Source of the DNA: an uncultured Ruminiclostridium sp.
Lineage (GTDB): Bacteria > Bacillota > Clostridia > Oscillospirales > Acutalibacteraceae
Assembly: GCA_902490005.1 (NCBI GenBank)
Contig: CABUCM010000035.1
Span: forward strand, 1-28,747
Reading direction: 5' to 3'
Length of the DNA stretch: 28,747 nucleotides
Shown here: positions 21,770-28,747 of the stretch, in pieces
Position numbering within the stretch: the first letter of the stretch is position 1
Layout of the letters: the number at the start of each line of letters is the position of its first letter
Program-made: the position numbers and the translations under genes
The notes under the pieces: model-generated
What the model was told of the DNA's origin: nothing
The model's database searches: none
The model's input: only the letters and a program-made list of their open reading frames with translations

Positions 21770-22864
21770 ATGAAAAAAATTCTGAAAATTGTGATGCTGT
21801 GCTTGATCCCGGCGGGGGGGTTGCTTTTGATTCTCGCCCAGAGCGTTCCCGGCTTTGCCGAGGGCTACGCTGTTACCGTCTATCCGGTGTGGTCCAAGGG
21901 AATTAACTGGATTACCTCGCTGCTGCCGTTTTCTTTGATAGAGATTATACTGTACCTGGCCATAGCGCTGGCGCTTTTTTTTCTGTTCCGGTTTGTTGTC
22001 CGCCTAATGAGAGGCCGGGGCGAAAGGAGAAGGGTGCTCAAGGGCTTTTTTGTGAACCTGGGCTGTTTGGCTGGGGTTTTGCTGTTCTTTTTCGCGGTGG
22101 GCTGCGGCGTTAACTACCACAGGGACACCTTTGCCCAGGCCAGCGGCCTGCCGGTCCAGCCTTCCACGGAGGAAGAACTCATCAGCCTGTGCGAATCTTT
22201 GCTGGAGGAGGCCAACAGCGGCCGCCAATTGGTGGAAGAGGATGAAAACGGCGTGATGAAGCTGAGCTTTTCCGGCTACCAGGAGCTTGCGGACACGGTG
22301 CGGCAGGCTTATGACGGGCTGGAAAGCCAATATCCCACCCTGACAGCGGGGTATGGAGCTCCAAAAAGGGTGCTGGCGTCCCGGGGGATGTCCTATTTGG
22401 ATATTACAGGCGTGTTCATCCCTTATACCTTTGAGGCGAATGTGAACGTGGATGTGCCGGATTACTCCATTCCAGCCACCATGGGCCATGAGTTAAGCCA
22501 CCTGCGGGGCTATATGCGGGAGGACGAGGCTAACTTCTTAGGCTATCTGTGCTGCTGGGAAAGCAGTCATCCGGATCTGCGGTATTCCGCCGCCATGACG
22601 GCGTTAAACTATGCCGTCAATCAACTTTACCGCCAGGACCCGGAGGCCACTCAGAAAATTTTTGAGGGCATGAGCGACGGCGTCAAAAGAGACCGGGCCT
22701 ATCATTCCGCGTACTGGAAGCAGTTTGAAGGCAAACTGGCGCAGGCCTCCGCCAAGGTGAACAATACTTATTTAAAGGCAAACAGCCAGGAGGACGGCGT
22801 GCAGAGCTATGGCCGCATGGTGGATTTGCTGCTGGCCTACCAGCGGCAGAAAAATTCGGAATAG
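21770..22864 (+). CDS. DUF3810 family membrane protein with HExxH motif
   Basis: This is a 364-residue protein with three predicted N-terminal membrane helices (about 7-25, 48-70 and 88-106) and a C-terminal domain holding H240-E241-L-S-H244. That zinc-metallopeptidase pattern is followed by REDEANFLGYL, where E251 or E253 could be the third metal ligand. The features match proteins annotated as DUF3810. The function is unknown, but a membrane-bound gluzincin-like peptidase is plausible. GGAGGT (21760-21765) precedes ATG 21770; a longer in-frame start at 21743 lies upstream of that site and is rejected. It is monocistronic, divergent from the hyd operon, and closed by a strong terminator. Confidence 0.85.
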   Translation: MKKILKIVMLCLIPAGGLLLILAQSVPGFAEGYAVTVYPVWSKGINWITSLLPFSLIEIILYLAIALALFFLFRFVVRLMRGRGERRRVLKGFFVNLGCLAGVLLFFFAVGCGVNYHRDTFAQASGLPVQPSTEEELISLCESLLEEANSGRQLVEEDENGVMKLSFSGYQELADTVRQAYDGLESQYPTLTAGYGAPKRVLASRGMSYLDITGVFIPYTFEANVNVDVPDYSIPATMGHELSHLRGYMREDEANFLGYLCCWESSHPDLRYSAAMTALNYAVNQLYRQDPEATQKIFEGMSDGVKRDRAYHSAYWKQFEGKLAQASAKVNNTYLKANSQEDGVQSYGRMVDLLLAYQRQKNSE

Positions 22865-22912
22865 AAAATATGGCGCTGTGAACTGTGAACACAACTTGAA
22901 CAATTTGTTAAT

Positions 22913-22945
22913 TACACCCTGAAAGCCTTTCAGGGTGTATATTTT
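22913..22945 (+). terminator. Terminator of the DUF3810 gene
   Basis: TACACCCTGAAA (22913-22924) pairs with TTTCAGGGTGTA (22928-22939) around GCC, followed by TATTTTT. Confidence 0.92.
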
Positions 22946-22947
22946 TC

Positions 22948-22977
22948 TTGACAAGGATGTAACACACTCTTTATAAT
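22948..22977 (+). promoter_or_regulatory. Predicted promoter of the fab operon
   Basis: TTGACA (22948-22953) and TATAAT (22972-22977) are both perfect hexamers with an 18-bp spacer. The transcription start falls in the palindrome that follows, so it is probably strong but repressible. Confidence 0.85.
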
Positions 22978-22978
22978 T

Positions 22979-23005
22979 AATAATTAGATTGTCAAACTAA
23001 TTATT
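22979..23005. promoter_or_regulatory. 27-bp palindrome, probable FabT operator
   Basis: AATAATTAG...TTG (22979-22990) mirrors CAA...CTAATTATT (22994-23005), broken only at one position per half and the centre. It covers the expected transcription start and ends just before the fabT ribosome site. MarR-type repressors bind such sites, and FabT is known to control its own operon, so assignment to FabT is well grounded but untested. Confidence 0.75.
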
Positions 23006-23021
23006 GCCGGGAGGTGACATA

Positions 23022-23483
23022 ATGATCTGCCAAAACCTGATCGAAGAATTGGAAGAGGCTTATACCCTGATTACCGTGGTAGAAGAGGAACTGGTGGAAA
23101 ACGCCAAAAAGCTGAATCTTTCCCTGGCTGAGGTTCATATGTTGCAGGCAATTGGGAAAAATAAGGAGATGGGCAGCACCATCAGCGAATTGGCGGCGGA
23201 GCGTTATATCACCTTGTCGTCTGTGACCATTGCCGTCAATAAATTGGTCCGCAAGGGGTATGTTTTAAAATCCAAGGCCCAGCAGGACGGCCGCGTGGTT
23301 TACGTGCGGCTGACAGAGCAGGGCCAAAGGGTAGACCGTTTATACCGCAGGTTCCATCAAAGCCTGGCCCATAATATGGTGGAGGGCTTTTCAGAAGAGG
23401 AAAAAAAGGTGCTTTTAAAGGGGATCGGCCGGTTAAACGGTTTTCTGAAGCATAGAATTGAGAAAATGGAGGCCATGAAATGA
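23022..23483 (+). CDS. fabT: MarR-family regulator of fatty acid synthesis, FabT-like
   Basis: This 153-residue winged-helix repressor's first-gene position before fabH marks it as FabT, the regulator that senses acyl-ACP in Firmicutes. The helix-turn-helix covers about 52-78 (STISELAAERYITLSSVTIAVNKL). The wing is at 84-97 with QQDGRVVYVRLTEQG, where the second acid of the usual DxRD is QDGR. ATG 23022 is chosen because GGGAGGTGA lies just upstream; an in-frame start at 23004 falls in the operator. The stop overlaps fabH by ATGA. The palindrome at the promoter predicts autoregulation of the whole fab/acc operon. The only other reading is a general MarR protein; context favours FabT. Confidence 0.9.
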   Translation: MICQNLIEELEEAYTLITVVEEELVENAKKLNLSLAEVHMLQAIGKNKEMGSTISELAAERYITLSSVTIAVNKLVRKGYVLKSKAQQDGRVVYVRLTEQGQRVDRLYRRFHQSLAHNMVEGFSEEEKKVLLKGIGRLNGFLKHRIEKMEAMK

Positions 23484-24442
23484 GTTTTCGAATCATGGGA
23501 ACGGGACGCTGCGTTCCGGAATATGTTTTGACCAACGATGAAATTTCCACCATGGTGGAAACCAGCGACGAGTGGATCAGCACCCGCACCGGGATCAAGG
23601 AAAGAAGGATATGCACGCACGAAACCATCACGGATCTGGCGGTAGCCGCCGCGAAAAACGCTTTGGAGAACGCCAAGGTTTCTCCCGAGGAGCTGGACAT
23701 GATTATCTGCGGTACCATCCGCGGGGAATTTATCAGCCCTTCCGAGGCTTGCGTCATTCAGCGGCACCTGGGGGCAAAATGCCCGGCTTTTGACGTGAAC
23801 GCCGCCTGCTCCGGCTTTCTTTACTGCATGGATGTGGCCGCCGGCTTTTTTGCCCGCAAGCGGGTGAAAAAGATGCTGATTGTCTGCGCGGACAATTTGA
23901 CCAACTGCACCGATTGGGAAGACAGGGGAACCTGCGTGCTGTTCGGGGACGGCGCCGGCGCCGTGGTGCTGGGGGAAGGCAACGACCTGCTTTCCATTGA
24001 ACTGACCACGTCGGGAGATTTTGAATACCTGAGAATCCCCAGAGGAGAGAACTCCTGCCCCATGTATGAGCATCCTTCCCCGCGGTCGGTGCTCTATATG
24101 AACGGCCGCGAAGTGTATAAGTTCGCGGTGAACGCTATGGTAACCGGCTTTCAGAAGGCGGTAGCCGACGCGGGGCTGAAGGAAAGCGACATCGACCATG
24201 TGATGCCCCACCAGGCCAATATGCGGATCATCGACACGGCGAAGGCCAAGTTGTCCTTTGCCCCGGAGAAGTATATATACAATATCACCCGCTACGGCAA
24301 TACGTCGGCCGCCTGCATTCCCATGATGCTGGATGAAGCCAACCGCGCCGGAAAGTTTAAAAATGGCGACTATATCGCGATGGCGGCGTTTGGCGGCGGC
24401 TTGTCCAGCGGCAGCGCGGTGCTGAGATGGAATGCGGAGTGA
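23480..24442 (+). CDS. fabH: Beta-ketoacyl-ACP synthase III
   Basis: This 320-residue condensing enzyme starts fatty acid synthesis by joining acetyl-CoA (or a branched primer) with malonyl-ACP. The catalytic triad is visible as C110 (NAACSGF), H244 (MPHQAN) and N274 (RYGNTSAA). The N-terminal TSDEWISTRTGIKERR and GDGAGAVVL motifs and the terminal AFGGGLSSGSAVLRW are typical. The length matches the E. coli enzyme. It is coupled to fabT by a four-base overlap and followed five bases later by acpP. Primer preference cannot be judged by eye. Confidence 0.97.
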   Translation: MSFRIMGTGRCVPEYVLTNDEISTMVETSDEWISTRTGIKERRICTHETITDLAVAAAKNALENAKVSPEELDMIICGTIRGEFISPSEACVIQRHLGAKCPAFDVNAACSGFLYCMDVAAGFFARKRVKKMLIVCADNLTNCTDWEDRGTCVLFGDGAGAVVLGEGNDLLSIELTTSGDFEYLRIPRGENSCPMYEHPSPRSVLYMNGREVYKFAVNAMVTGFQKAVADAGLKESDIDHVMPHQANMRIIDTAKAKLSFAPEKYIYNITRYGNTSAACIPMMLDEANRAGKFKNGDYIAMAAFGGGLSSGSAVLRWNAE

Positions 24443-24447
24443 GATCA

Positions 24448-24687
24448 ATGGCATTGGAAACGATAAAAAAGCTTTTAGCCGATTATAAGCATATCGATGA
24501 AAACAGCATTACCCGGGAGACCACCTTCGAAAGCATGGGCATCGACTCTTTGGACACGGTGGATTTGGTGATTGATTTGGAGGAAACCTTTCATATCGTC
24601 ATTGAACGGGATGATACGATTGAGACAGTAGGCGAGCTAGTGGATATTATCGACGAGCTGCGCTGTCAGGAGGTAAAAAATGGGTAA
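24448..24687 (+). CDS. acpP: Acyl carrier protein
   Basis: This 79-residue acidic four-helix protein carries the growing acyl chain on a phosphopantetheine arm at S34 in GIDSLDTVDLV. GGAG lies upstream of ATG 24448, and the conserved MALETIKKLLADY opening supports this start over an in-frame ATG at 24427 inside fabH. Its last bases overlap fabD by eight. In most Firmicutes clusters of this order fabK follows here; it is absent. Confidence 0.95.
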   Translation: MALETIKKLLADYKHIDENSITRETTFESMGIDSLDTVDLVIDLEETFHIVIERDDTIETVGELVDIIDELRCQEVKNG

Positions 24688-25594
24688 AATTGCGTTTGTG
24701 TTTTCCGGCCAGGGGGCCCAGGTTCCCGGGATGGGAAAGGAACTGTATGAGTATTCTCCCGCAGCCAGGGCGGTTTTTCAGATGGCGGATCAGATCCGTC
24801 CCGGAACTTCCAGCCAGTGCTTTGAGGGAACGCAGGAGGAATTGAACGTCACCATCAACACCCAGCCATGCCTGTTTGCCTGCGACCTGGCGGCGGCCAA
24901 AGCGGCTCAGGAGCGGGGCATTCAGCCGGACTGCGTGGCGGGGTTCTCTTTGGGAGAAGCCGCGGCCATCGCGTTCAGCGGCATGCTGACCGAGGAAGAA
25001 GCCTTTTCCATGGTGTGCAGGCGGGCGGAACTGATGAACGAGGCCGCTCAGAAGAATCCAGGCGCTATGGCGGCGGTGATGAAGCTTTCTCCCCAGCAGG
25101 TGGAGGAGCTTTGTGCGCCCATTAAAAACGCCTGGCCTGTGAACTATAACAGCCCCAAGCAGACGGTGGTCGCGGCTTCCGCCGCCGCCATCAACCAGGT
25201 GGTTGCCGCGGCGGCGGCCCAGCGGGGCCGGGGCGTCAAGCTGGCGGTCAGCGGCGCCTTCCACTCGCCACTGATGCATTCCGCCGCCGACGGCCTGAGA
25301 GAATACCTGGCGGCGGTTTCCCTAAAGGAAGAACGGCTTCCGGTTTACGCCAATCTTACCGCCCTGCCCTATGAAGGGGATAAAAAAGAGATCATGGCGG
25401 CCCAGTGCGAGAATCCGGTGCAATGGCAGAAAACCATTGAGAATATGGCAGCAGCCGGCGTGGATACCTTTATTGAGGTGGGCGTCGGAAAAACGCTGGC
25501 GGGGCTGATTAAAAAAATCAATCCTGACGCAGCGGTATATCAAATTGAAAATAAGGAGGGACTCGACGCGGCAACAGAAGCGTTGGGGAAATGA
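24680..25594 (+). CDS. fabD: Malonyl-CoA:ACP transacylase
   Basis: This 304-residue enzyme moves malonyl from CoA to the acyl carrier protein. The acyl-binding serine is S90 in GFSLGE and the catalytic histidine H195 in GAFHSPLM. The opening IAFVFSGQGAQVPGMGKEL is diagnostic. The ATG overlaps the end of acpP by eight bases with AGGAGG upstream, and its stop overlaps fabG by four. Ala-rich stretches around residues 170-185 are within the variation of the family. Confidence 0.97.
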   Translation: MGKIAFVFSGQGAQVPGMGKELYEYSPAARAVFQMADQIRPGTSSQCFEGTQEELNVTINTQPCLFACDLAAAKAAQERGIQPDCVAGFSLGEAAAIAFSGMLTEEEAFSMVCRRAELMNEAAQKNPGAMAAVMKLSPQQVEELCAPIKNAWPVNYNSPKQTVVAASAAAINQVVAAAAAQRGRGVKLAVSGAFHSPLMHSAADGLREYLAAVSLKEERLPVYANLTALPYEGDKKEIMAAQCENPVQWQKTIENMAAAGVDTFIEVGVGKTLAGLIKKINPDAAVYQIENKEGLDAATEALGK

Positions 25595-26343
25595 CAATGA
25601 TGGATTTGACAGGGAAAAATGCGTTGGTCACCGGCGCATCCAGAGGAATCGGCAAGGCCATCGCCATGAAGCTGGCGGGCCAGGGCGCTAATATCGCTAT
25701 CCCTTATCTGGGGGACCCGGCGGAGGCTGAACAAACCCAAAAGGAAATCCAGGCCCTTGGGGTCAAGTGCGCCATGTATGTGTGCGACGTTTCCAGCTTT
25801 GAGGCTTCCAGAGAAGTGGTGGAAAAGATCATCGAGGAATTCGGCGGTATCGATATTTTGGTCAACAACGCCGGTATTGTCCGGGATAAGCTGATCCTCT
25901 CCATGAAGGAAGAGGATTTTGATATGGTAATCAACGTGAACCTGAAAGGCGCTTTCAACATGATTAAGCATACCTATTCCCATTTTATGAAAAAGCGCAG
26001 GGGCAGGATCATCAGCATTTCTTCCATCGTGGGCCTGAACGGCAACGCGGGCCAGGCCAACTATTCCAGCTCCAAGGCCGGGCTCATCGGCTTGACCAAA
26101 TCCACCGCCAAGGAGCTTGGCGGCAGGAACGTCACTGTCAACGCCATCGCTCCCGGCTTTATCGACACGGATATGACCCAGCAGCTTTCCGATAAGGTCA
26201 AGGACGCCATGAAAGCACAGATTCCCATGAAGCGCCCTGGAACCCCGGAGGATATCGCGAATCTTGCCCTGTTCTTAGCCTCGGATGAAGCCTCTTATAT
26301 CACCGGCGAGGTCATCCGGGTAGACGGCGGCTATGCAATGTAA
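25591..26343 (+). CDS. fabG: 3-oxoacyl-ACP reductase
   Basis: This 250-residue short-chain dehydrogenase reduces 3-oxoacyl-ACP with NADPH in the elongation cycle. The nucleotide-binding TGASRGIG is near residues 14-21, NNAG near 90, and the catalytic residues are S145, Y158 and K162 (NYSSSKAG). The ending VIRVDGGYAM is standard. ATG 25591 overlaps the fabD stop. In-frame ATGs at 25597 and 25600 are equally possible starts, as no strong ribosome site decides between them. Confidence 0.96.
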   Translation: MTMMDLTGKNALVTGASRGIGKAIAMKLAGQGANIAIPYLGDPAEAEQTQKEIQALGVKCAMYVCDVSSFEASREVVEKIIEEFGGIDILVNNAGIVRDKLILSMKEEDFDMVINVNLKGAFNMIKHTYSHFMKKRRGRIISISSIVGLNGNAGQANYSSSKAGLIGLTKSTAKELGGRNVTVNAIAPGFIDTDMTQQLSDKVKDAMKAQIPMKRPGTPEDIANLALFLASDEASYITGEVIRVDGGYAM

Positions 26344-26355
26344 GGAGGAGCCAAA

Positions 26356-27600
26356 TTGAATCGAGTAGTAGTCACAGGAATCGGCGCGGTGACCCCCATC
26401 GGCAACGACGCGAAAACCACTTGGGAGGGGATGAAGGCCGGCAAAAACGGCGTCGGCTTTATCACCCGCTTCGATACGGAAGAATTTAAGGTCAAGGTGG
26501 CGGCGGAGGTCAAAGATTTCGACCCCACCTTGTATATGGAAAAGAAAGAGGTTCGGAAGACCGACCTTTATACCCAGTACGCCTTGGCCGCCGCGGCCCA
26601 GGCCCTGGAGGACAGCGGTATCAGCGGCGCGGTGGAGCCGGAACGCCTGGGCGTTTATGTGGGCTCCGGCATCGGCGGCATGACCACCTTTATCGATAAC
26701 ACGAAAAAGCTGTTTGACGGCGGCCCAAAGAAGGTATCCCCGTTTTTTATCCCATCGATGATTGCCAATATCGCCGCGGGGACCATAGCCATTAAGCACA
26801 ACGCCCAGGGGCCGTCTATGTGCGTGGTGACGGCCTGCGCCACCAGCACAAACACCATCGGCGAGGCGTTTCACGCCATCCGCTATGGCTACGCGGACGC
26901 AATGATCGCCGGCGGCGCAGAGGCCACCCTCAACGAGCTGGCCATCGCGGGCTTTACCAATTGTATGGCCCTTTCTACCATTAACGATCCCCAAAGAGCG
27001 TCTATCCCCTTTGACAAGCGGCGGGATGGCTTCGTCCTGGGCGAGGGCGCGGGCATACTGATCCTGGAGGAATACGAGCACGCCAAGGCCAGAAACGCCA
27101 AAATCTATGCGGAAATCGTGGGCTACGGCAACACCAATGACGCTTACCACATGACCGCCCCGCGCCCCGACGGCAAGGGCGCCAGCACCGCCATCAAGCT
27201 TGCTTTGGAAGAAGCGGGCTTTGACAAGGAAAAGAACAGCCTTTACCTGAACGCCCACGGCACCAGCACCGAGCTGAACGACAAGGGCGAGACCAAGGCG
27301 GTAAAGGACGCCCTGGGCGACAAGGCGTATGATATCTACATCAGCTCCACCAAGTCTATGACAGGGCATATGCTGGGCGCCGCCGGCGCCGTGGAGGCTA
27401 TCGCCAGCGTCATGGCGCTGAAGGAAAACATCATTCCGCCCACCATCGGCTATCAGGAGCCGGATCCGGAGTGCGACTTAAATTACTTGCCAAACCAGGC
27501 GGCGGAGGAGAAGGTGGACTTTGCGGCCTCAACCTCTCTGGGGTTTGGCGGACACAACGGCTGTTTGGTATTCAAACGCCTGGAGGAAAAGGGAGAGTAA
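26356..27600 (+). CDS. fabF: Beta-ketoacyl-ACP synthase II
   Basis: This 414-residue elongating condensing enzyme has the catalytic C161 (VTACATST), H301 (NAHGTST) and H338 with K333 (KSMTGHMLGAAG). The NRVVVTGIGAVTPIG opening and FGFGGHN-type ending (LGFGGHNGCLVFKR) are as in FabF. The start codon is TTG 26356, placed 7 bases after an AAGGAGG that overlaps the fabG stop; no ATG fits. It lies between fabG and accB in the operon. Confidence 0.97.
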   Translation: MNRVVVTGIGAVTPIGNDAKTTWEGMKAGKNGVGFITRFDTEEFKVKVAAEVKDFDPTLYMEKKEVRKTDLYTQYALAAAAQALEDSGISGAVEPERLGVYVGSGIGGMTTFIDNTKKLFDGGPKKVSPFFIPSMIANIAAGTIAIKHNAQGPSMCVVTACATSTNTIGEAFHAIRYGYADAMIAGGAEATLNELAIAGFTNCMALSTINDPQRASIPFDKRRDGFVLGEGAGILILEEYEHAKARNAKIYAEIVGYGNTNDAYHMTAPRPDGKGASTAIKLALEEAGFDKEKNSLYLNAHGTSTELNDKGETKAVKDALGDKAYDIYISSTKSMTGHMLGAAGAVEAIASVMALKENIIPPTIGYQEPDPECDLNYLPNQAAEEKVDFAASTSLGFGGHNGCLVFKRLEEKGE

Positions 27601-27603
27601 AAT

Positions 27604-28083
27604 ATGGATATAAAAGAGATCAAAACCCTGATAGCAGTTATGGAAGAAAGCAGCCTGACCGCTTTAGAGGTGGAGGTTCCCGAGCTAAAGGTGCGCCTGG
27701 AGCGTAATCTCGCCAACAGCATGGTGGAGGTTGTGCAGCAGCCGGTTTATTCCATGCCTGCCGGCGTCCCCGCGGCAGCGGCGCAAGCGCCTGCTCCGGC
27801 TCCGTCGCCGGCAGCCGCGGCGGAAGCGCCCGCCAAAGAAAACGCCTTTTATAAAGAAATTAAATCGCCTATGGTAGGCGTGTTCTATACTGCCTCCGCC
27901 CCAGAGGCGGACCCTTATGTGACCAAGGGCTCCCAGGTAAAAAAGGGCGACGTGGTGTGCATCATCGAGGCCATGAAGCTGATGAACGAAATCGCCGCCG
28001 AGGAGGAAGGCCAGATTGTGGAGGTCTGCGTCCAAAACGGCCAGATCGTGGAATACGGCCAAACCCTCTTTAAACTCTCCTGA
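27604..28083 (+). CDS. accB: Biotin carboxyl carrier protein of acetyl-CoA carboxylase
   Basis: This 159-residue carrier is biotinylated at K125 in EAMKLMNEI. An N-terminal helical region (1-40) is followed by an Ala/Pro-rich flexible linker (about 55-80) and the biotinyl domain (about 82-159) ending YGQTLFKL. It moves carboxylated biotin between AccC and the AccAD transferase to make malonyl-CoA. The start lies 3 bases after the fabF stop, with GGGAG inside the fabF end. Confidence 0.97.
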   Translation: MDIKEIKTLIAVMEESSLTALEVEVPELKVRLERNLANSMVEVVQQPVYSMPAGVPAAAAQAPAPAPSPAAAAEAPAKENAFYKEIKSPMVGVFYTASAPEADPYVTKGSQVKKGDVVCIIEAMKLMNEIAAEEEGQIVEVCVQNGQIVEYGQTLFKLS

Positions 28084-28097
28084 AAGGAAGATTAACA

Positions 28098-28520
28098 ATG
28101 AATCGGGAAGAAATTATGCAGATTATCCCCCACCGTCCCCCCATGCTTTTGGTGGACGAGGCGGAAAAAACAGATGAAAACAGCTGCCGCGGCTCCTACA
28201 CCGTGAAAGGGGACGAGTGGTTTTTGCAGGGACATTTTCCCGGAAAACCTACGGTTCCCGGCGTGGTGCTGTGCGAAATGATGGGCCAGGCCTGCGCCGT
28301 CATCCTGGCGGATAAGGTTCAGGGGAGCATCCCTTATTTTACCGGAATTAAGAACGCCAAATTCAAGCAGCCGGTCCTGCCCGGCGACACGCTGGAGATC
28401 GAATGCGCTATGACCAAGAACCGGGGCGCTTTCTACTTTGCCGAGGGCAAGGGCAGCGTTAACGGGAAGGTGTGCGTCCAGGCGGAGTTTTCTTTCGCCC
28501 TGGTTAAGCCGGAAGAATAA
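28098..28520 (+). CDS. fabZ: 3-hydroxyacyl-ACP dehydratase FabZ
   Basis: This 140-residue hot-dog fold enzyme removes water from 3-hydroxyacyl-ACP to give trans-2-enoyl-ACP. Catalytic H46 is in GHFPGKPTVPGV and E60 in CEMMGQ. IPHRPPMLLVDE near the N-terminus is diagnostic. AAAGGAAG precedes the ATG. It lies between accB and accC, the usual order in Clostridia. Confidence 0.97.
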   Translation: MNREEIMQIIPHRPPMLLVDEAEKTDENSCRGSYTVKGDEWFLQGHFPGKPTVPGVVLCEMMGQACAVILADKVQGSIPYFTGIKNAKFKQPVLPGDTLEIECAMTKNRGAFYFAEGKGSVNGKVCVQAEFSFALVKPEE

Positions 28521-28534
28521 AGGAGTGTGTCACC

Positions 28535-28747
28535 TTGTTCTCTAAAATTTTGATTGCCAACCGGGGGGAAATCGCGGTCCGGATTATCCGGGCCTGCCAT
28601 GAAATGGGGATTTCCACCGTGGCGGTATATTCCGAGGCGGATCAGAACGCCCTGCATGTCAGCCTGGCGGACGAAAGCTATTGTATCGGCGGGCCCCAGG
28701 TGGGGGACAGCTATCTGAACATGGCGGCGATTTTAACGGTGGCGGTA
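28535..28747 (+). CDS. accC: Biotin carboxylase subunit of acetyl-CoA carboxylase (5' part, cut by window end)
   Basis: Only the first 71 codons are present, open to the last base. They read as the start of the biotin carboxylase pre-ATP-grasp domain, with KILIANRGEIAVRIIRAC at residues 4-21, VAVYSEAD and DESYCIGG. The TTG start at 28535 lies 9 bases after AAGGAG (28520-28525), which overlaps the fabZ stop. accD and accA are expected beyond the window. Confidence 0.95.
   Translation, partial: MFSKILIANRGEIAVRIIRACHEMGISTVAVYSEADQNALHVSLADESYCIGGPQVGDSYLNMAAILTVAV

Noticed and set aside
22876..22892. Tandem CTGTGAA repeat after the DUF3810 gene
   Set aside because: Only two copies of seven bases, with no sign of function or variation.

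Overview
The window looks like a chromosomal segment of a strictly anaerobic, Gram-positive Clostridia-type bacterium (Oscillospirales/Ruminococcaceae-like is my best guess, from gene content and moderate-to-high GC). The evidence is the fabT-led fatty acid cluster, a complete [FeFe]-hydrogenase maturation set (hydE, hydF, hydG), many strong AGGAGG ribosome binding sites, several TTG starts, and U-tailed intrinsic terminators after most operons. No phage, IS element, CRISPR array or rRNA was seen. No database search was run, so family names rest on motifs recognised by eye.

Layout. 88-4667: a MarR regulator co-transcribed with a two-subunit asymmetric ABC exporter. 4754-6187: an ADP-ribosylglycohydrolase followed by an unrecognised Cys-containing protein. 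6220-7352: tRNA-Ser(GGA) under a perfect consensus promoter, then an AT-rich HNH endonuclease gene ending next to a degenerate copy of the tRNA 3' end. 7360-8127: a membrane-anchored XRE regulator. 8128-8489: a gene-free stretch with inverted repeats. 8490-12575: maf, a convergent LysM protein, asnS and a type Ic aspartate aminotransferase. 12669-15226: secD-secF. 15243-17581: a TIM-barrel isomerase-like gene, nrdR and a PdaB-like deacetylase. 21724 down to 17593 (minus strand): a leader region, a TM1266-type regulator, hydE, hydG and hydF. 21709-22945: a DUF3810 membrane protein with an HExxH motif, divergent from the hyd operon. 22948-28747: fabT-fabH-acpP-fabD-fabG-fabF-accB-fabZ-accC, running off the window end.

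How the genes work together. The hyd operon builds the H-cluster: HydE and HydG are radical SAM enzymes and HydF is the GTPase scaffold. The fab/acc operon supplies malonyl-ACP and the elongation enzymes under an autoregulated FabT. No enoyl-ACP reductase lies between acpP and fabD, where fabK usually sits.

The most noteworthy items are: (1) the hyd leader, with a 17-codon Arg-rich ORF, a 9-bp long-range pairing and a rho-independent terminator before the first gene, which looks like an attenuator; (2) the tRNA-Ser/HNH unit bounded by an imperfect repeat of the tRNA 3' end; (3) the ADP-ribosylglycohydrolase pair, whose second gene may start at a non-canonical codon overlapping the first gene's stop.
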